NCBI RefSeq assembly: GCF_900142255.1
Contig: NZ_FRAF01000004.1
Coordinates: 94,981-158,980, forward strand
Direction of reading: 5' to 3'
DNA length: 64,000 bases
Source: Alicyclobacillus tolerans
Lineage (GTDB): Bacteria; Bacillota; Bacilli; Alicyclobacillales; Alicyclobacillaceae
Shown here: piece by piece, positions 53,806 through 62,983 of the stretch
How positions within the stretch are numbered: position 1 is the stretch's first letter
Layout: each line of letters begins with the position of its first letter
Made by a program: the position numbers and the translations under genes
Notes under the pieces: generated by a model
The model's database searches: none
What the model was told of the DNA's origin: nothing
Seen by the model: only the letters and a program-made list of their open reading frames with translations

Positions 53806-54132
53806 ATGATGACAAAGTCAAAAACCATTGTTTCAAATACACCTAGGCCCCCCTACTATTCCGTCATCCTAACGGTTGCTCCCGGTGAGGATTTAAGTGG
53901 ATACCATGAAATGACAGAAGAGATTATTCAAGCTGCATCTGAACAAGAAGGATTTCTTGGAATAGAGAGCGCTGAAGATGAACTTGGAATTATTGTTTCC
54001 TACTGGGATTCTCTTGCTTCCATCGAAGCCTGGAGTCGAAACGCTTTTCATCAGTTTGCAAAATCAAAAGGAAAATCTATATGGTATCAAAAATTCCGCA
54101 CTCGCATCTGTAAAGTTGAACATGAGTATTAA
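53806..54132 (+). CDS. antibiotic biosynthesis monooxygenase (ABM)-like protein
   Basis: A 108-aa ferredoxin-like-fold protein. YYSVILTVAPGEDLSGYHEM opens the domain, and QEGFLGIESAEDELGIIVSYW is the family core, followed by WSRNAFHQFAKSKGK. Members include quinol monooxygenases and haem-degrading enzymes, but many have unknown substrates. ATG 53806 follows AAGGAG. It is 28 bases after cydB and ends before a terminator, so it is the last gene of the cyd operon; a link to quinone or haem metabolism is inference. Confidence 0.75.
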   Translation: MMTKSKTIVSNTPRPPYYSVILTVAPGEDLSGYHEMTEEIIQAASEQEGFLGIESAEDELGIIVSYWDSLASIEAWSRNAFHQFAKSKGKSIWYQKFRTRICKVEHEY

Positions 54133-54180
54133 AAATTTATTTTAATAGAAAAATGTTTCTATAACTCTTTTCGACTGCTT

Positions 54181-54223
54181 GAGGAGTGTGGTAAAAGTTA
54201 TTCCCATACACACTCCTCTTTCT
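54181..54223 (+). terminator. intrinsic terminator of cydAB operon
   Basis: A perfect 10-bp stem (GAGGAGTGTG / CACACTCCTC) with an 18-base loop is followed by TTTCT. Confidence 0.75.
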
Positions 54224-54269
54224 AATCTAAACCTTTGTTATATGGATAGCACCATCAAAATAAAGCAAA

Positions 54270-54905
54270 ACCACCGCTAAGACAATTTGTCAATTTGCCA
54301 AAAGGCATGCTGAAGAGTCCGTTCAGCCATTTGTGAAATGTTGTCTTGAGCAGCAATCCGCTAGTTACAGTTTTGAATCCATGGTCTTCATCTGCTTATT
54401 CATATTCAGGATTTTTTGTACAACAAGGTAGCCTGTGGCTACCCAAAACAATACTCCATCAACGAAAACTGCCACAGTTGCCACAAATCACGCAATCAAA
54501 AGTCTTCCAGAAAGAGGATACCGCAATAAAGCGCCTTTCCAAATCGTTTCAATAATCGAGTTGGCAAGAACCAACTCATCTTCTGTAACAAGAAGTGGAA
54601 TAACAACTATCCAACTAACGTTGGTCCATGGAGTTAAATACCCTGCGACAAGAACAAGTTAAAAAAACACCAGCATGAGTAATGCGTGTACTGCGTAAAG
54701 CAGTGGAATTTTCCATAAACACGATACCCAGCAACACATCCGTAGCAATCAATATATTGATATGGAGCACGTTCAACTACGTTTCCTACAACTGGTTCAA
54801 GCAGAACACCTTGTAACCCAAATGCAATTCACAACCTATATCCGTTACCATACCTGTTTCGTGATCAGCAACCGAAAGTAACAGAAAATCCACAAAACTC
54901 ATTGA
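54270..54905 (-). pseudogene. remnant of an MFS transporter, N-terminal half
   Basis: No long frame exists, but pieces in different minus-strand frames read as a major facilitator protein: VDFLLLSVADHETG, then LLEPVVGNVVERAPYQYI (the DR-like loop after helix 2), TPWTNVSWIVVIPLLVTEDE, LVLANSIIETIWKGALLRYP, and VAVFVDGVLFWVATGYLVV. Several stops and frameshifts separate them. This order fits helices 1-6 of the drug-exporter type with the C-terminal half lost. The limits are approximate. Confidence 0.5.
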
Positions 54906-54906
54906 T

Positions 54907-55416
54907 TTAATTGGTGCTAAATTCATCTTTCCATTGGTTGTTTTTTAGCCAGTTATACAAATCTTTGTCCTTAAAATAGAGAGTTTTATTTTTAATCTGG
55001 TACGAAATCACGCCACTCACAAAGTGATACAACGCTTTCGGTTCTTGTGAATGTCCCGACATATAGTATGCAGGACTAATCAAAATTTGCTGTTTAGAGG
55101 ATAACTGCAATACTAGTTTTGCAGGATTTGTATTTGCGTTTGTTATGATGGGCGGATTGGGAGGTGGTGGAAGTTGTATGGATACAGGTTGAGTCTTAGT
55201 TAACCAGTTTTCAATCTGGGCTATTGTCTTTGATTGTTTTTTAGGACTATATGACCTAGCTGCCAATCCATAAACTACGTAAACATGTTGAATATCTTTT
55301 GTTTTAGGAAATGGCACCCATTGTGCCCCTTTTTTTGCAACAACATGTGGAAGCTGACCATAACCAGTCAGTAACAACGACAGCATCAAACTGAAAATAA
55401 ACAATAATTTGGACAT
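54907..55416 (-). CDS. secreted protein of unknown function
   Basis: I do not recognise the family. The first 20 residues form a signal peptide (KLLFIFSLMLSLLLTGYGQ). Its end LLTGY resembles a lipobox in which the Cys is replaced by Tyr, so a lipoprotein ancestor is possible. The mature part of about 150 aa has a proline-rich stretch (QLPPPPNPP) and a C-terminal YHFVSGVISYQIKNKTLYFK segment that looks beta-rich. The ATG at 55416 follows AGAGGTG. It is flanked by two decayed transporter genes. Confidence 0.55.
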   Translation of the reverse strand: MSKLLFIFSLMLSLLLTGYGQLPHVVAKKGAQWVPFPKTKDIQHVYVVYGLAARSYSPKKQSKTIAQIENWLTKTQPVSIQLPPPPNPPIITNANTNPAKLVLQLSSKQQILISPAYYMSGHSQEPKALYHFVSGVISYQIKNKTLYFKDKDLYNWLKNNQWKDEFSTN

Positions 55417-55455
55417 TTCAATCACCTCTCTATATAGACGCCATACAACCTGTGA

Positions 55456-56670
55456 ATGTTACATCATCTTACATTCTCATTAGCTCATGAGAGTATGATG
55501 TTTGTGGCTTATTTGGACCGAATCAACATTTCAATTGCAGATCCTACCATTCAAAAGGCATTGCACATTAGTCCAGTGGCCTTCGGAGCAGTCTTATCCG
55601 CATTTACATTTGGTTATGCCATTTTACAAATTCCGGGTGGTATTCTCGCTGATAAAATTGGTGCTAAGAAATTACTTGTGATTGCACTCATTTGGTGGTC
55701 CATCTTCACAGGCATGACAGGTATGGCCATGTCCGTTGGATTTCTGATTGTTGTCCGAGTTCTGTTTGGCGTTGGGGAAGGTCTCGAAAATGGCGCTCAA
55801 TTCAAATTAATTGGAGACTTTTTTCCATCGAAACAGCGGTCAGCTGCAAACGGGCTTTTTTTGATATCTATTGCCCTAGGTCCGGCTATTGTGGCTCCGT
55901 TAGCCGTCTGGCTACTTTAAGTAGCCGGTTGGCATGGCATGTTCTATTGGTTTATTATTCCGGGCGTGTTCATGGCCATTTTGATTTCCTTCCTGATTCC
56001 ACACAAACCTTCAGAAGGTATCGTGCATACCGAAATCATAAATCGTAAAGGACTGCATGCAACATGGTCTGATGTCTTGGCATATCCGATGATTAGGCTT
56101 GCGTTCTTTGCCTATTTATTTTTTAATATCGCATACTGGGGATTCCTGGGATGGATGCCATCCTACCTAAGTCAGGCACGCCATATAACGCTTTCAGCGC
56201 TCGGTGTAGATGCCTCTTTACCCTACTGGTTTGGATTTTTAGGACTTGTCATTCTTGGCTTCCTTGGCAACAAACTGTTGTACCGCTTCCGTGCCACCAT
56301 GATTGCGATTAGCTACTTGATAGCGGGCGTATCACTATACATTGCGTATACTACAGGTACTGTTGATGGAAGTGTGGTCGGACTCTGTGCCGCTGCTTTC
56401 TTCCTTTACGGTGGTTTTGGTCCAATTTGGGGTGTTGCACTTGATCTTTTGCCCGACAGTTTGCGCGGTACATTTACCGGTTTTGTGAACTTCGGAGGTC
56501 AGATTGGGGGTTTTATTGCACCGCTTATCATCGGCGGCATTGTATCTGCGACACATTCGTACAATGACGGCTTTCTATTCATGATTGGCGGTGTTGTTCT
56601 TGCTGCCATTGCACTGTTCTGGCTGCAGGGTGTGTGGCTCCGGACTCCACAAGCGACTGAAGGGGCTTAA
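55456..56670 (+). pseudogene. MFS transporter (anion:cation symporter type), interrupted by a stop codon and N-terminally short
   Basis: Two open stretches, 55456-55920 and 55939-56670, are in the same frame and together form a 12-helix MFS protein: FVAYLDRINISIADPTIQ, FGYAILQIPGGILADKIGAK (loop 2-3 signature), then the second half with FGPIWGVALDLLPDSLRGTF. A single TAA after PLAVWLL splits them in the middle of the helix 5-6 region. The first helix is also truncated compared with the family, and no ribosome site is evident. ACS-family members carry organic anions. It may once have served the mmsA/alcohol dehydrogenase pathway nearby, but lies on the opposite strand. Confidence 0.8.
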
Positions 56671-56688
56671 ATTGTTAAATTGCAGAAT

Positions 56689-56727
56689 GACTCCGGCCGT
56701 TTGTTATCAACTGGTCGGAGTCGTTTT
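56689..56727 (+). terminator. terminator after the MFS pseudogene
   Basis: GACTCCG (56689-56695) pairs with CGGAGTC (56716-56722), followed by GTTTT. Confidence 0.6.
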
Positions 56728-56848
56728 ATGAAGATTAGCATCAAAGGATTGTGTAATCTTCCATCATTATAAGTCAGCTAATTTCCTGCTACCCAATCCT
56801 ATAAAAACTTTAAATTGAATTCGAATAGTGTGTTAATGTCCCAAAGGA

Positions 56849-58309
56849 TTACATTCGCACAGTCACCATTTTTCTCCTGGTGTAGAAATTGACGCCGTCC
56901 TTGCCATTTGCGTGAAGGTCACCATAGAACGAATCTTTCCAACCAGAAAACGGGAAAAATGCCATCGGTGCAGGCACCCCGATGTTGACTCCAAGCATAC
57001 CAGCATCGATTTCTTCTCGAAATTGCCGAATCGCACTCGCACTATCAGTAAAAATGCAGGCACCATTGGCAAACCGGGATTGATTCGTCAATTCAATCGC
57101 CTCGGTGAGCGTGTTGACGCGTACAACGGAAAGTACCGGTGCAAAAATCTCATCTTTCCAAATCGTCATCTCCGTACTGACTTGATCGAAGATGGTAGGA
57201 CCTACAAAATATCCATTTTCTTCGACACTGTCTAAACGACCATCGCGCACCAACTGAGCCCCTTGTTTCACGCCAGATTCAATGTAGCCGAGAGTTTTTT
57301 GACGATGACTCTCACGAATTAACGGACCCAAGAATACTTCTTCATTCAATCCATTTCCTATCCGGATCTGATCCGATGCTTCCTTGAGTCTAAAAACAAG
57401 CTCATCTGCAATATCTCCTACTGCAACAACTACGGAACAAGCCATGCATCGCTCCCCAGCAGAACCAAAGGCTGCACCAATGATTTGCTCTACAGCCAAA
57501 TCGAGATCGGCATCCGGAAGAACAATCGTATGATTCTTTGCACCCGCTAAAGCTTGCACCCGCTTTCCGTTTTGTGCAGCCGTTCTATAGACATACTCTG
57601 CAACAGGTTGCGATCCGACAAAGGAAATTGCCTTGATACCTTTGTGTTCCAGCAAACCATTTACGGCGTCATGAGCACCGTGAACAATATTGAGGACGCC
57701 TTGCGGAAGTCCTGCTTCGTTGAACAGTTCCACAAGACGCTGCGCCATCATTGGTGTCCGTTCGGACGGTTTGAGAATGAAGGTATTGCCGCAAGCAATG
57801 GCAAGCGGAAACATCCAGCATGGAACCATCATTGGAAAGTTAAACGGCGTAATCCCTGCGACAACACCAACCGGATAACGATACATGGCAGAATCGAGCC
57901 CAGATGCAATTTCCGTCAACTGTTCCCCCATCATCAGTGTTGGAGCACCAGCAGCAAACTCGACATTCTCAATACTGCGTTGCACCTCTCCATAGGCTTC
58001 TTTATAGCTTTTGCCGTTTTCAACGGTGATGAGGCGAGCGAGTTCGTCCCAGTGCTCAACCAGCAGTTGTTGATACCGAAAGAGGATTCGAGCTCGTTTG
58101 GGAACAGGTGTTTTACTCCAAACCGCAAAAGCTTTAGTCGCCTCTTTGACAGCTATATCAATGTCGTTTGGGGTCGAAAGTGGAACGCGGGCTATTGTTT
58201 GATCTGTTGCGGGATTCGGTACGTCCTCATATTTCTCAGTCTGTGCCTCTATCCACTGACCGCCTATATAGTTCTTGAGGGTCTTAATTTCTGTTGACGA
58301 TTTTGTCAT
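56849..58309 (-). CDS. mmsA: CoA-acylating methylmalonate-semialdehyde dehydrogenase family protein
   Basis: An NAD-dependent aldehyde dehydrogenase of about 486 aa. [36 protein letters not shown] and [14 protein letters not shown] with the catalytic Cys are the signatures of the MmsA/IolA branch, which converts methylmalonate or malonate semialdehyde with CoA to propionyl- or acetyl-CoA. ATG 58309 follows GGGAGG by 10 bases. It is the second gene after an iron alcohol dehydrogenase, so the pair could oxidise an alcohol to a semialdehyde and on to an acyl-CoA (3-hydroxypropionate-like or a sulfonated analogue). The substrate is inference. Confidence 0.85.
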   Translation of the reverse strand: MTKSSTEIKTLKNYIGGQWIEAQTEKYEDVPNPATDQTIARVPLSTPNDIDIAVKEATKAFAVWSKTPVPKRARILFRYQQLLVEHWDELARLITVENGKSYKEAYGEVQRSIENVEFAAGAPTLMMGEQLTEIASGLDSAMYRYPVGVVAGITPFNFPMMVPCWMFPLAIACGNTFILKPSERTPMMAQRLVELFNEAGLPQGVLNIVHGAHDAVNGLLEHKGIKAISFVGSQPVAEYVYRTAAQNGKRVQALAGAKNHTIVLPDADLDLAVEQIIGAAFGSAGERCMACSVVVAVGDIADELVFRLKEASDQIRIGNGLNEEVFLGPLIRESHRQKTLGYIESGVKQGAQLVRDGRLDSVEENGYFVGPTIFDQVSTEMTIWKDEIFAPVLSVVRVNTLTEAIELTNQSRFANGACIFTDSASAIRQFREEIDAGMLGVNIGVPAPMAFFPFSGWKDSFYGDLHANGKDGVNFYTRRKMVTVRM

Positions 58310-58387
58310 ATGTCCACTACCTCCCAAATGGGTATCTTATATAATGTATCTTCAAACAACTCCTGCAAACTTACGCGCGAGTTTTCT

Positions 58388-59587
58388 TCATTGAAAAGAA
58401 AAGTCCATTGCATAAGCCGATTTGTAGAGTTGTACAATCTCTTCATGAGAAGGTACCTTCGGATTGTTTGCCGGACTTCCACTTGCAATTGCATCCGTAG
58501 CCATTTTGTCTAAAGTCTTTATGAACTCGTTTTCATCAATGCCCCATTGTTTCATGTTGGGAATATCCAACTTTGCACAAAGCTGCGACACGTGTTGAAC
58601 GGTACTGTTGGCCACATCTTCGTCAGAACTGCTCTCATCTCCGAGATTCAGCGCTCGGCCAATATTTGCAAGTCGATCTGTACAAGCATCTTTCGAATAA
58701 TCCAAAACCGTTGGCAGCAGCATTGCGTTCGATATACCGTGCGGAACGTGAAAAACTGCTCCGATGGGACGAGACATACCGTGCACGAGGCAAACTGAAG
58801 CATTGGTAAATGCCATACCCGCCTCCATCGCTGCAATGGACATGGCTTCACGAGCCACGAGGTCTTCACCATTGACATAGGCTCTTTCGATGTGGTTAAC
58901 AATTTTTTGAATTGCCGACATGGCTAACGTATCAGTGAGAGGATGTCTCCGCTTTGAAATATACGCCTCTATCGCATGGCAAAGCGCATCAATTCCCGTA
59001 GCAGCTGTCACCTGAGGTGGAGACGAAATGGTGAGCAACGGATCGACAATAGCCACGTATGGAATCAGTGCCGGTTGGCGAATCATCATTTTAATATCAG
59101 CTTTTGTATGAGTGATAACCGTAACGCTTGTTACTTCCGATCCGGTTCCCGCTGTGGTCGGAATTGCAATCAAAGGTATTGGCGTTTTATCGAACAACCT
59201 GTTACTCCCCATGTACTGTCCAATGTAACCTTCGTGAACAGCCATAACGGCGACTGCCTTGGCTGCGTCTATGCAACTGCCACCACCAATACTAACGACC
59301 AAATCGCAATGATGCTGGATAAATTCACTTAGTGCTTCTTCAACATGTATGTCTGTCGGCTCTGCGTTCACACCTGCATACACCGTGTATTCCAGACCGG
59401 ATTGTTTCAAGAGGGTTGAAACTCGTTCAACATGTCCTAAATCCATCATAATCTTGTCCGTTACAACCAACACCCGTGATCCAAGATTCGATACTACACT
59501 TCCCAGTTTCTCCAGCGATCCGATTCCTGAATAGACCACGCTTGGGACACGAAACTCCCCAATTGAACTCACTTGTGCTGAACTCAT
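58388..59587 (-). CDS. iron-containing alcohol dehydrogenase
   Basis: A type III alcohol dehydrogenase of 399 aa. GGGSCIDAAKAVAV binds NAD, ATTAGTGSEVT-like IPTTAGTGSEVTSVTVIT is conserved, and the iron ligands appear in GIDALCHAIEAY and in LVHGMSRPIGAVFHVPHG. ATG 59587 after AAAGGATTG is used; the frame runs on to 59713 without support. The gene has a near-consensus sigma-54 promoter and is followed by mmsA with a 78-base gap. Substrate unknown. Confidence 0.88.
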   Translation of the reverse strand: MSSAQVSSIGEFRVPSVVYSGIGSLEKLGSVVSNLGSRVLVVTDKIMMDLGHVERVSTLLKQSGLEYTVYAGVNAEPTDIHVEEALSEFIQHHCDLVVSIGGGSCIDAAKAVAVMAVHEGYIGQYMGSNRLFDKTPIPLIAIPTTAGTGSEVTSVTVITHTKADIKMMIRQPALIPYVAIVDPLLTISSPPQVTAATGIDALCHAIEAYISKRRHPLTDTLAMSAIQKIVNHIERAYVNGEDLVAREAMSIAAMEAGMAFTNASVCLVHGMSRPIGAVFHVPHGISNAMLLPTVLDYSKDACTDRLANIGRALNLGDESSSDEDVANSTVQHVSQLCAKLDIPNMKQWGIDENEFIKTLDKMATDAIASGSPANNPKVPSHEEIVQLYKSAYAMDFSFQ

Positions 59588-59630
59588 GATCGTCAATCCT
59601 TTCCATAATTGACTTACATACCAATGTATC

Positions 59631-59646
59631 AGCAATTCTCGTGCCA
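59631..59646 (-). promoter_or_regulatory. sigma-54 (SigL/RpoN) promoter of the alcohol dehydrogenase-mmsA operon
   Basis: On the minus strand TGGCAC-GAGAA-TTGCT (59646-59631) matches the -24/-12 consensus TGGCAC-N5-TTGCW at every position. It lies 44 bases before the dehydrogenase start. Such promoters need an enhancer-binding activator; no such gene is in the window. Confidence 0.75.
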
Positions 59647-59754
59647 AGAATATAACAAGTTGTAAGGGTAACTCAGCAAAGCATGTCATTTTCAAATACA
59701 ATGAACTTTTCAATCAACCGTATTCTTTGATTTATCCAAATGTAGTGTTGATGC

Positions 59755-59808
59755 AATGTCTGTTTATGTAAAAAAATCAAAACAAATTTGTCGTTCATTT
59801 CAGACATT
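59755..59808. promoter_or_regulatory. inverted repeat, possible upstream activating sequence
   Basis: AATGTCTG (59755-59762) and CAGACATT (59801-59808) form an 8-base inverted repeat 110-160 bases upstream of the sigma-54 promoter, the usual distance for enhancer sites. From 59809 to 60196 I see no gene, only a tandem GAGTGATCC pair near 59994. Confidence 0.4.
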
Positions 59809-60196
59809 TTCACTAAGGAAGTAACTGGATTTCATATCGGTGTACTCATGAGATTTGTTCCGTCAACGATTCTGCTTATCGTAGTTGTTATTTTTATTTG
59901 AAGAAAAGATGAAGTGTATGTGTTCAATGTCACTGTGACTCCAGCCTCTGAGCCTTTCAGCAATGCTCTCCATTCCCCCTTATCTGAGTGATCCGAGTGA
60001 TCCAGGCAAAATGGTTTAAACCTGACTACTTGCCCCAATCTCTGAATAACTCAATGATAAGGCAAGTGCAAAATGGCATCAATCCATATCCATATACCGA
60101 TGGTCTCCCACCCTACATACCCCTACACGTATAATCTTGTCCAGCTGAGCATATAAACAAATATCTACTTTATTCATGTTGTTAGGGGATGTGTTT

Positions 60197-60976
60197 ATGA
60201 GTTTAGCTACTTTTGTTACCATTTTAACGATTGGATTGGTAGGCTCGTTTATTTCAGGAATGCTTGGTATTGGTGGTTCAATTGTCAAGTACCCACTATT
60301 GCTCTATATACCACCTTTACTGGGAGTTGCAGCATTTACAGCTCACCAGGTATCTGGCATCAGTGCAGTTCAGGTATTATTTGCAGCAGGATCCGGAGTA
60401 TGGGCTTATCGAAAAGGGAATTTCCTCCATTGGAAGCTTATTTCATACATGGGTAGCGCCATCCTTATTGGAAGTTTTATTGGGGCATTCGGAGCTAAAT
60501 TTTTACCTGAATCGACGATCAATATTATCTATGCTTCCTTAGCGACTGTAGCTGCCATAATGATGTTTTTCTCGAACAAAGAATTAGAAGAAATTCCTGT
60601 AACAGAAATTACCTTTCAGCGTTCCATTGCTGTCATAGCTTCATTTATAGTAGGCATATTGTGTGGAATTGTAGGTGCGGCAGGCGCATTTATTTTAGTG
60701 CCTATTATGCTTGTCGTTCTACGAATTCCAACGCGAGTCACCATAGCATCTTCTTTAGCTATAACGCTCATTTCTTCTATTGGTACAACCATAGGAAAAC
60801 TTTCTACTGGTGATGTTTTACTAGGTCCAGCCCTTATTATGATTTGGGCAAGTATACTCGGTGCTCCCCTAGGAGCTCGAATCAGTAAACACATGAATAC
60901 CCGATGGCTTCGATTCATACTTGCTGCACTTATATTAGCTACAAGTTTGAAAATTTGGATGGATGTTTTACTTTAA
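60197..60976 (+). CDS. TauE/SafE-family sulfite/sulfonate exporter
   Basis: A membrane protein of 259 aa with eight hydrophobic segments in two repeats. Each repeat has the glycine motif: SGMLGIGGSIVKYPLLLYIP in the first, CGIVGAAGAFILVPIMLVV in the second. The family moves small sulfur anions or sulfonates. The ATG at 60197 follows AGGGGATG; a TTG at 60176 is less likely. It is intact, unlike the paralogue at 48501, and stands alone between a catabolic operon and an efflux operon. Confidence 0.88.
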   Translation: MSLATFVTILTIGLVGSFISGMLGIGGSIVKYPLLLYIPPLLGVAAFTAHQVSGISAVQVLFAAGSGVWAYRKGNFLHWKLISYMGSAILIGSFIGAFGAKFLPESTINIIYASLATVAAIMMFFSNKELEEIPVTEITFQRSIAVIASFIVGILCGIVGAAGAFILVPIMLVVLRIPTRVTIASSLAITLISSIGTTIGKLSTGDVLLGPALIMIWASILGAPLGARISKHMNTRWLRFILAALILATSLKIWMDVLL

Positions 60977-61009
60977 TAATCTTACTAGACAAAAAATGAT
61001 TTGACATTA

Positions 61010-62419
61010 TCATAACGCACGTAATTTACGTTGAATGATCAACCGAATCAAAGTAAGTAGTATCCCTAGTATTCCTATAAAGAACCCCATGGTAAATGAA
61101 AAAGATGTGGCGTGAATAAATCCTTGAGTCGTGTACAAATGATTTCCCGATAGTTGTAAGAATAATACAGATAAAGCTACGCCTGAAACTCTTCCAAAAT
61201 TCCGTACGGTAGCCATTAAACTACCTGTAATTCCCGATTTTTCGAGTGGTGCACTTTCAAGTACAGCAACATTATTAGGGGATGTAAATAAACCAATTCC
61301 AATGCCAAATAAGGATAGCGCGATCACAATATTTAAATAGGATGTATGGATATGAAACATTGACATAAATCCGAGTCCTAGTGTTGCGAATAATAATCCT
61401 ATCATCGCTGGACCATGTGTTCCATATTTATCAGCTAACCATCCCCCGATTGGAGAAAAGAGAATCATGCATACAGCCTGTGGTGTAAGAAGAAATCCAA
61501 TATGAGATTCAGAGATATGTAATACTTGATGCATATACAAAGGCAGTAAAATTCCCGGAAACATCATCATGATATAGGATATATATCCAGTAAAATTACC
61601 AATTGAAAATGCGCTTGAACGAAATAATGAAATTTGAATTATAGGATGTTCTATCGATATTTCTCGTCTAATCAAAAATAGAAACGAGATAATGGAGATG
61701 GTTATCGTCACAAAACTGACCAGGCTATCCCACCCCCATGTCGAACCTTCCGACATAAACAGTAGTAAGCAAATAATGGCCAAAAAATATAAACTAGCTC
61801 CTATCACGTCAAATGAATTTTTCGCTTGGTTGCTACGAATGGACATTAATACAAAAATTATTGCAATAAACGAAATTGCACCTATTGGCAAGTTCACTAA
61901 AAATACAGATCGCCATCCAAACGAAGAAATTAAAAAACCACCTAAGGAAGGTCCGACAATGGTTCCAGCTGCTACAACGCTTCCAACCAAACCCAAAGGC
62001 CGACCTCGTTCACCTGACGGAAATATATACGAAACAATGGACATAACATTTCCCATAATAATAGCGCCGCCAATAGACTGGAAAATTCGAAAAACTATCA
62101 ATTGTAAAATACTTTCAGAGAAAGCGCAAAGTAAAGAACCGAAAGTGAATATACCAATACCTGTTAAAAAAACAGTTTTTCTATCTAATCTATCTGATAG
62201 AGTTCCTATAATCGGTAAAATTCCTGTAATCATAAGTAAGTATGCAGAAATCACCCATTGTAAAACTTGTGGCGTTGTATGAAAATCTTTTTCAAGAACC
62301 GGCAGGGCAACATTCATAATACTACTGTCTACATTCACCATAAATGTACCCGACACAACAACAGTAAATATAATCCATCTATACCAAGATTGATATGTCT
62401 GTTCGGATACTTGTTTCAC
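61010..62419 (-). CDS. DHA2-family MFS efflux transporter (EmrB/QacA type)
   Basis: A 469-aa drug:proton antiporter with 14 predicted helices. NVDSSIMNVALPVLEKDF is the motif D1 of helix 1, LSDRLDRKTVFL the loop 2-3 motif A, and GPSLGGFLISSFGWRSVFLVN motif C in helix 5, typical for exporters. It overlaps the padR start-side gene by 4 bases and is likely repressed by it. Substrate unknown. Confidence 0.9.
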   Translation of the reverse strand: MKQVSEQTYQSWYRWIIFTVVVSGTFMVNVDSSIMNVALPVLEKDFHTTPQVLQWVISAYLLMITGILPIIGTLSDRLDRKTVFLTGIGIFTFGSLLCAFSESILQLIVFRIFQSIGGAIIMGNVMSIVSYIFPSGERGRPLGLVGSVVAAGTIVGPSLGGFLISSFGWRSVFLVNLPIGAISFIAIIFVLMSIRSNQAKNSFDVIGASLYFLAIICLLLFMSEGSTWGWDSLVSFVTITISIISFLFLIRREISIEHPIIQISLFRSSAFSIGNFTGYISYIMMMFPGILLPLYMHQVLHISESHIGFLLTPQAVCMILFSPIGGWLADKYGTHGPAMIGLLFATLGLGFMSMFHIHTSYLNIVIALSLFGIGIGLFTSPNNVAVLESAPLEKSGITGSLMATVRNFGRVSGVALSVLFLQLSGNHLYTTQGFIHATSFSFTMGFFIGILGILLTLIRLIIQRKLRAL

Positions 62420-62799
62420 TCTTTTGTCTCTCCATTGAACTCGTGGATTCTATTCAAGGATTCATACTCATGTATAAAAAAATCCAGATTTTTTTTTCGT
62501 AAACATATGTCCTCGTACCACATTTTTAATTCATCTAATCCTATAGGAGTTATATGATAAATACGTTTAGCTGGTCCAGTATCTTCTGTATTCCAATAAG
62601 ATGTAACACATTGACGTTCTTCTAAATCACGTAAAACACGATACACCGCTCCACTATCAATTCCCCAATTAGCCGGCATCATTTCGTTCATTCTGTTCCA
62701 AAGAGCACCACCATGTGTATCTTCTTTTGATAAAAACAACAAAATAAAAGCTGGTAAATGACGATTTTGTTTCCCTGGTAAACTAGTATCTTTTGCCAT
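62416..62799 (-). CDS. PadR-family transcriptional regulator
   Basis: A 127-aa winged-helix repressor. PAFILLFLSKEDTHGGALW, GIDSGAVYRVLRDLEERQCV and RIYHITPIGLDELKMW are the PadR helix-turn-helix and wing. The family often controls a linked transporter and responds to the transported compound. Two dyads ATACTGT...ACAGTAT lie in the 184-base gap to the divergent aldolase gene, one near each start. Confidence 0.88.
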   Translation of the reverse strand: MAKDTSLPGKQNRHLPAFILLFLSKEDTHGGALWNRMNEMMPANWGIDSGAVYRVLRDLEERQCVTSYWNTEDTGPAKRIYHITPIGLDELKMWYEDICLRKKNLDFFIHEYESLNRIHEFNGETKE

Positions 62800-62833
62800 T
62801 AAAATCCCTCTCTATACAATTTGAAAAGAAATC

Positions 62834-62852
62834 ATACTGTGTTAAACAGTAT
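62834..62852. promoter_or_regulatory. PadR-type operator, padR side
   Basis: ATACTGTGTTAAACAGTAT: perfect 7-base arms around 5 bases, 35 bases before the padR start. Confidence 0.65.
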
Positions 62853-62919
62853 AATTGAAGTTGCATATATACTCAACAGTTAATTTTATCTAAATTTTTA
62901 CTTATAAATGAATTATCTA

Positions 62920-62954
62920 TTGACATCAAAATAATATACTGTAATATACAGTAT
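62920..62954 (+). promoter_or_regulatory. aldolase promoter with overlapping PadR-type operator
   Basis: A consensus -35 TTGACA (62920-62925) is followed by the dyad ATACTGTA-ATA-TACAGTAT (62936-62954), which covers the expected -10. A bound repressor would block the promoter. Confidence 0.65.
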
Positions 62955-62983
62955 GATATCATTAACACAATGGAGGGTTATAC

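Noticed and set aside
57554..58297. 247-codon open frame antisense to mmsA
   Set aside because: It lies wholly within the aldehyde dehydrogenase gene, has Cys/His/Arg-rich random composition and no ribosome site.
59832..60038. 68-codon minus-strand frame and tandem GAGTGATCC near 59994
   Set aside because: Considered as an insertion-sequence remnant because CTGAGTGATC also occurs at the right edge repeats, but the match is only 10 bases and no transposase motif is seen.
61692..62282. 196-codon plus-strand frame inside the DHA2 transporter
   Set aside because: Antisense shadow of a hydrophobic gene: the Lys/Pro/Ile-rich content follows from reverse reading of Leu/Phe/Gly codons.
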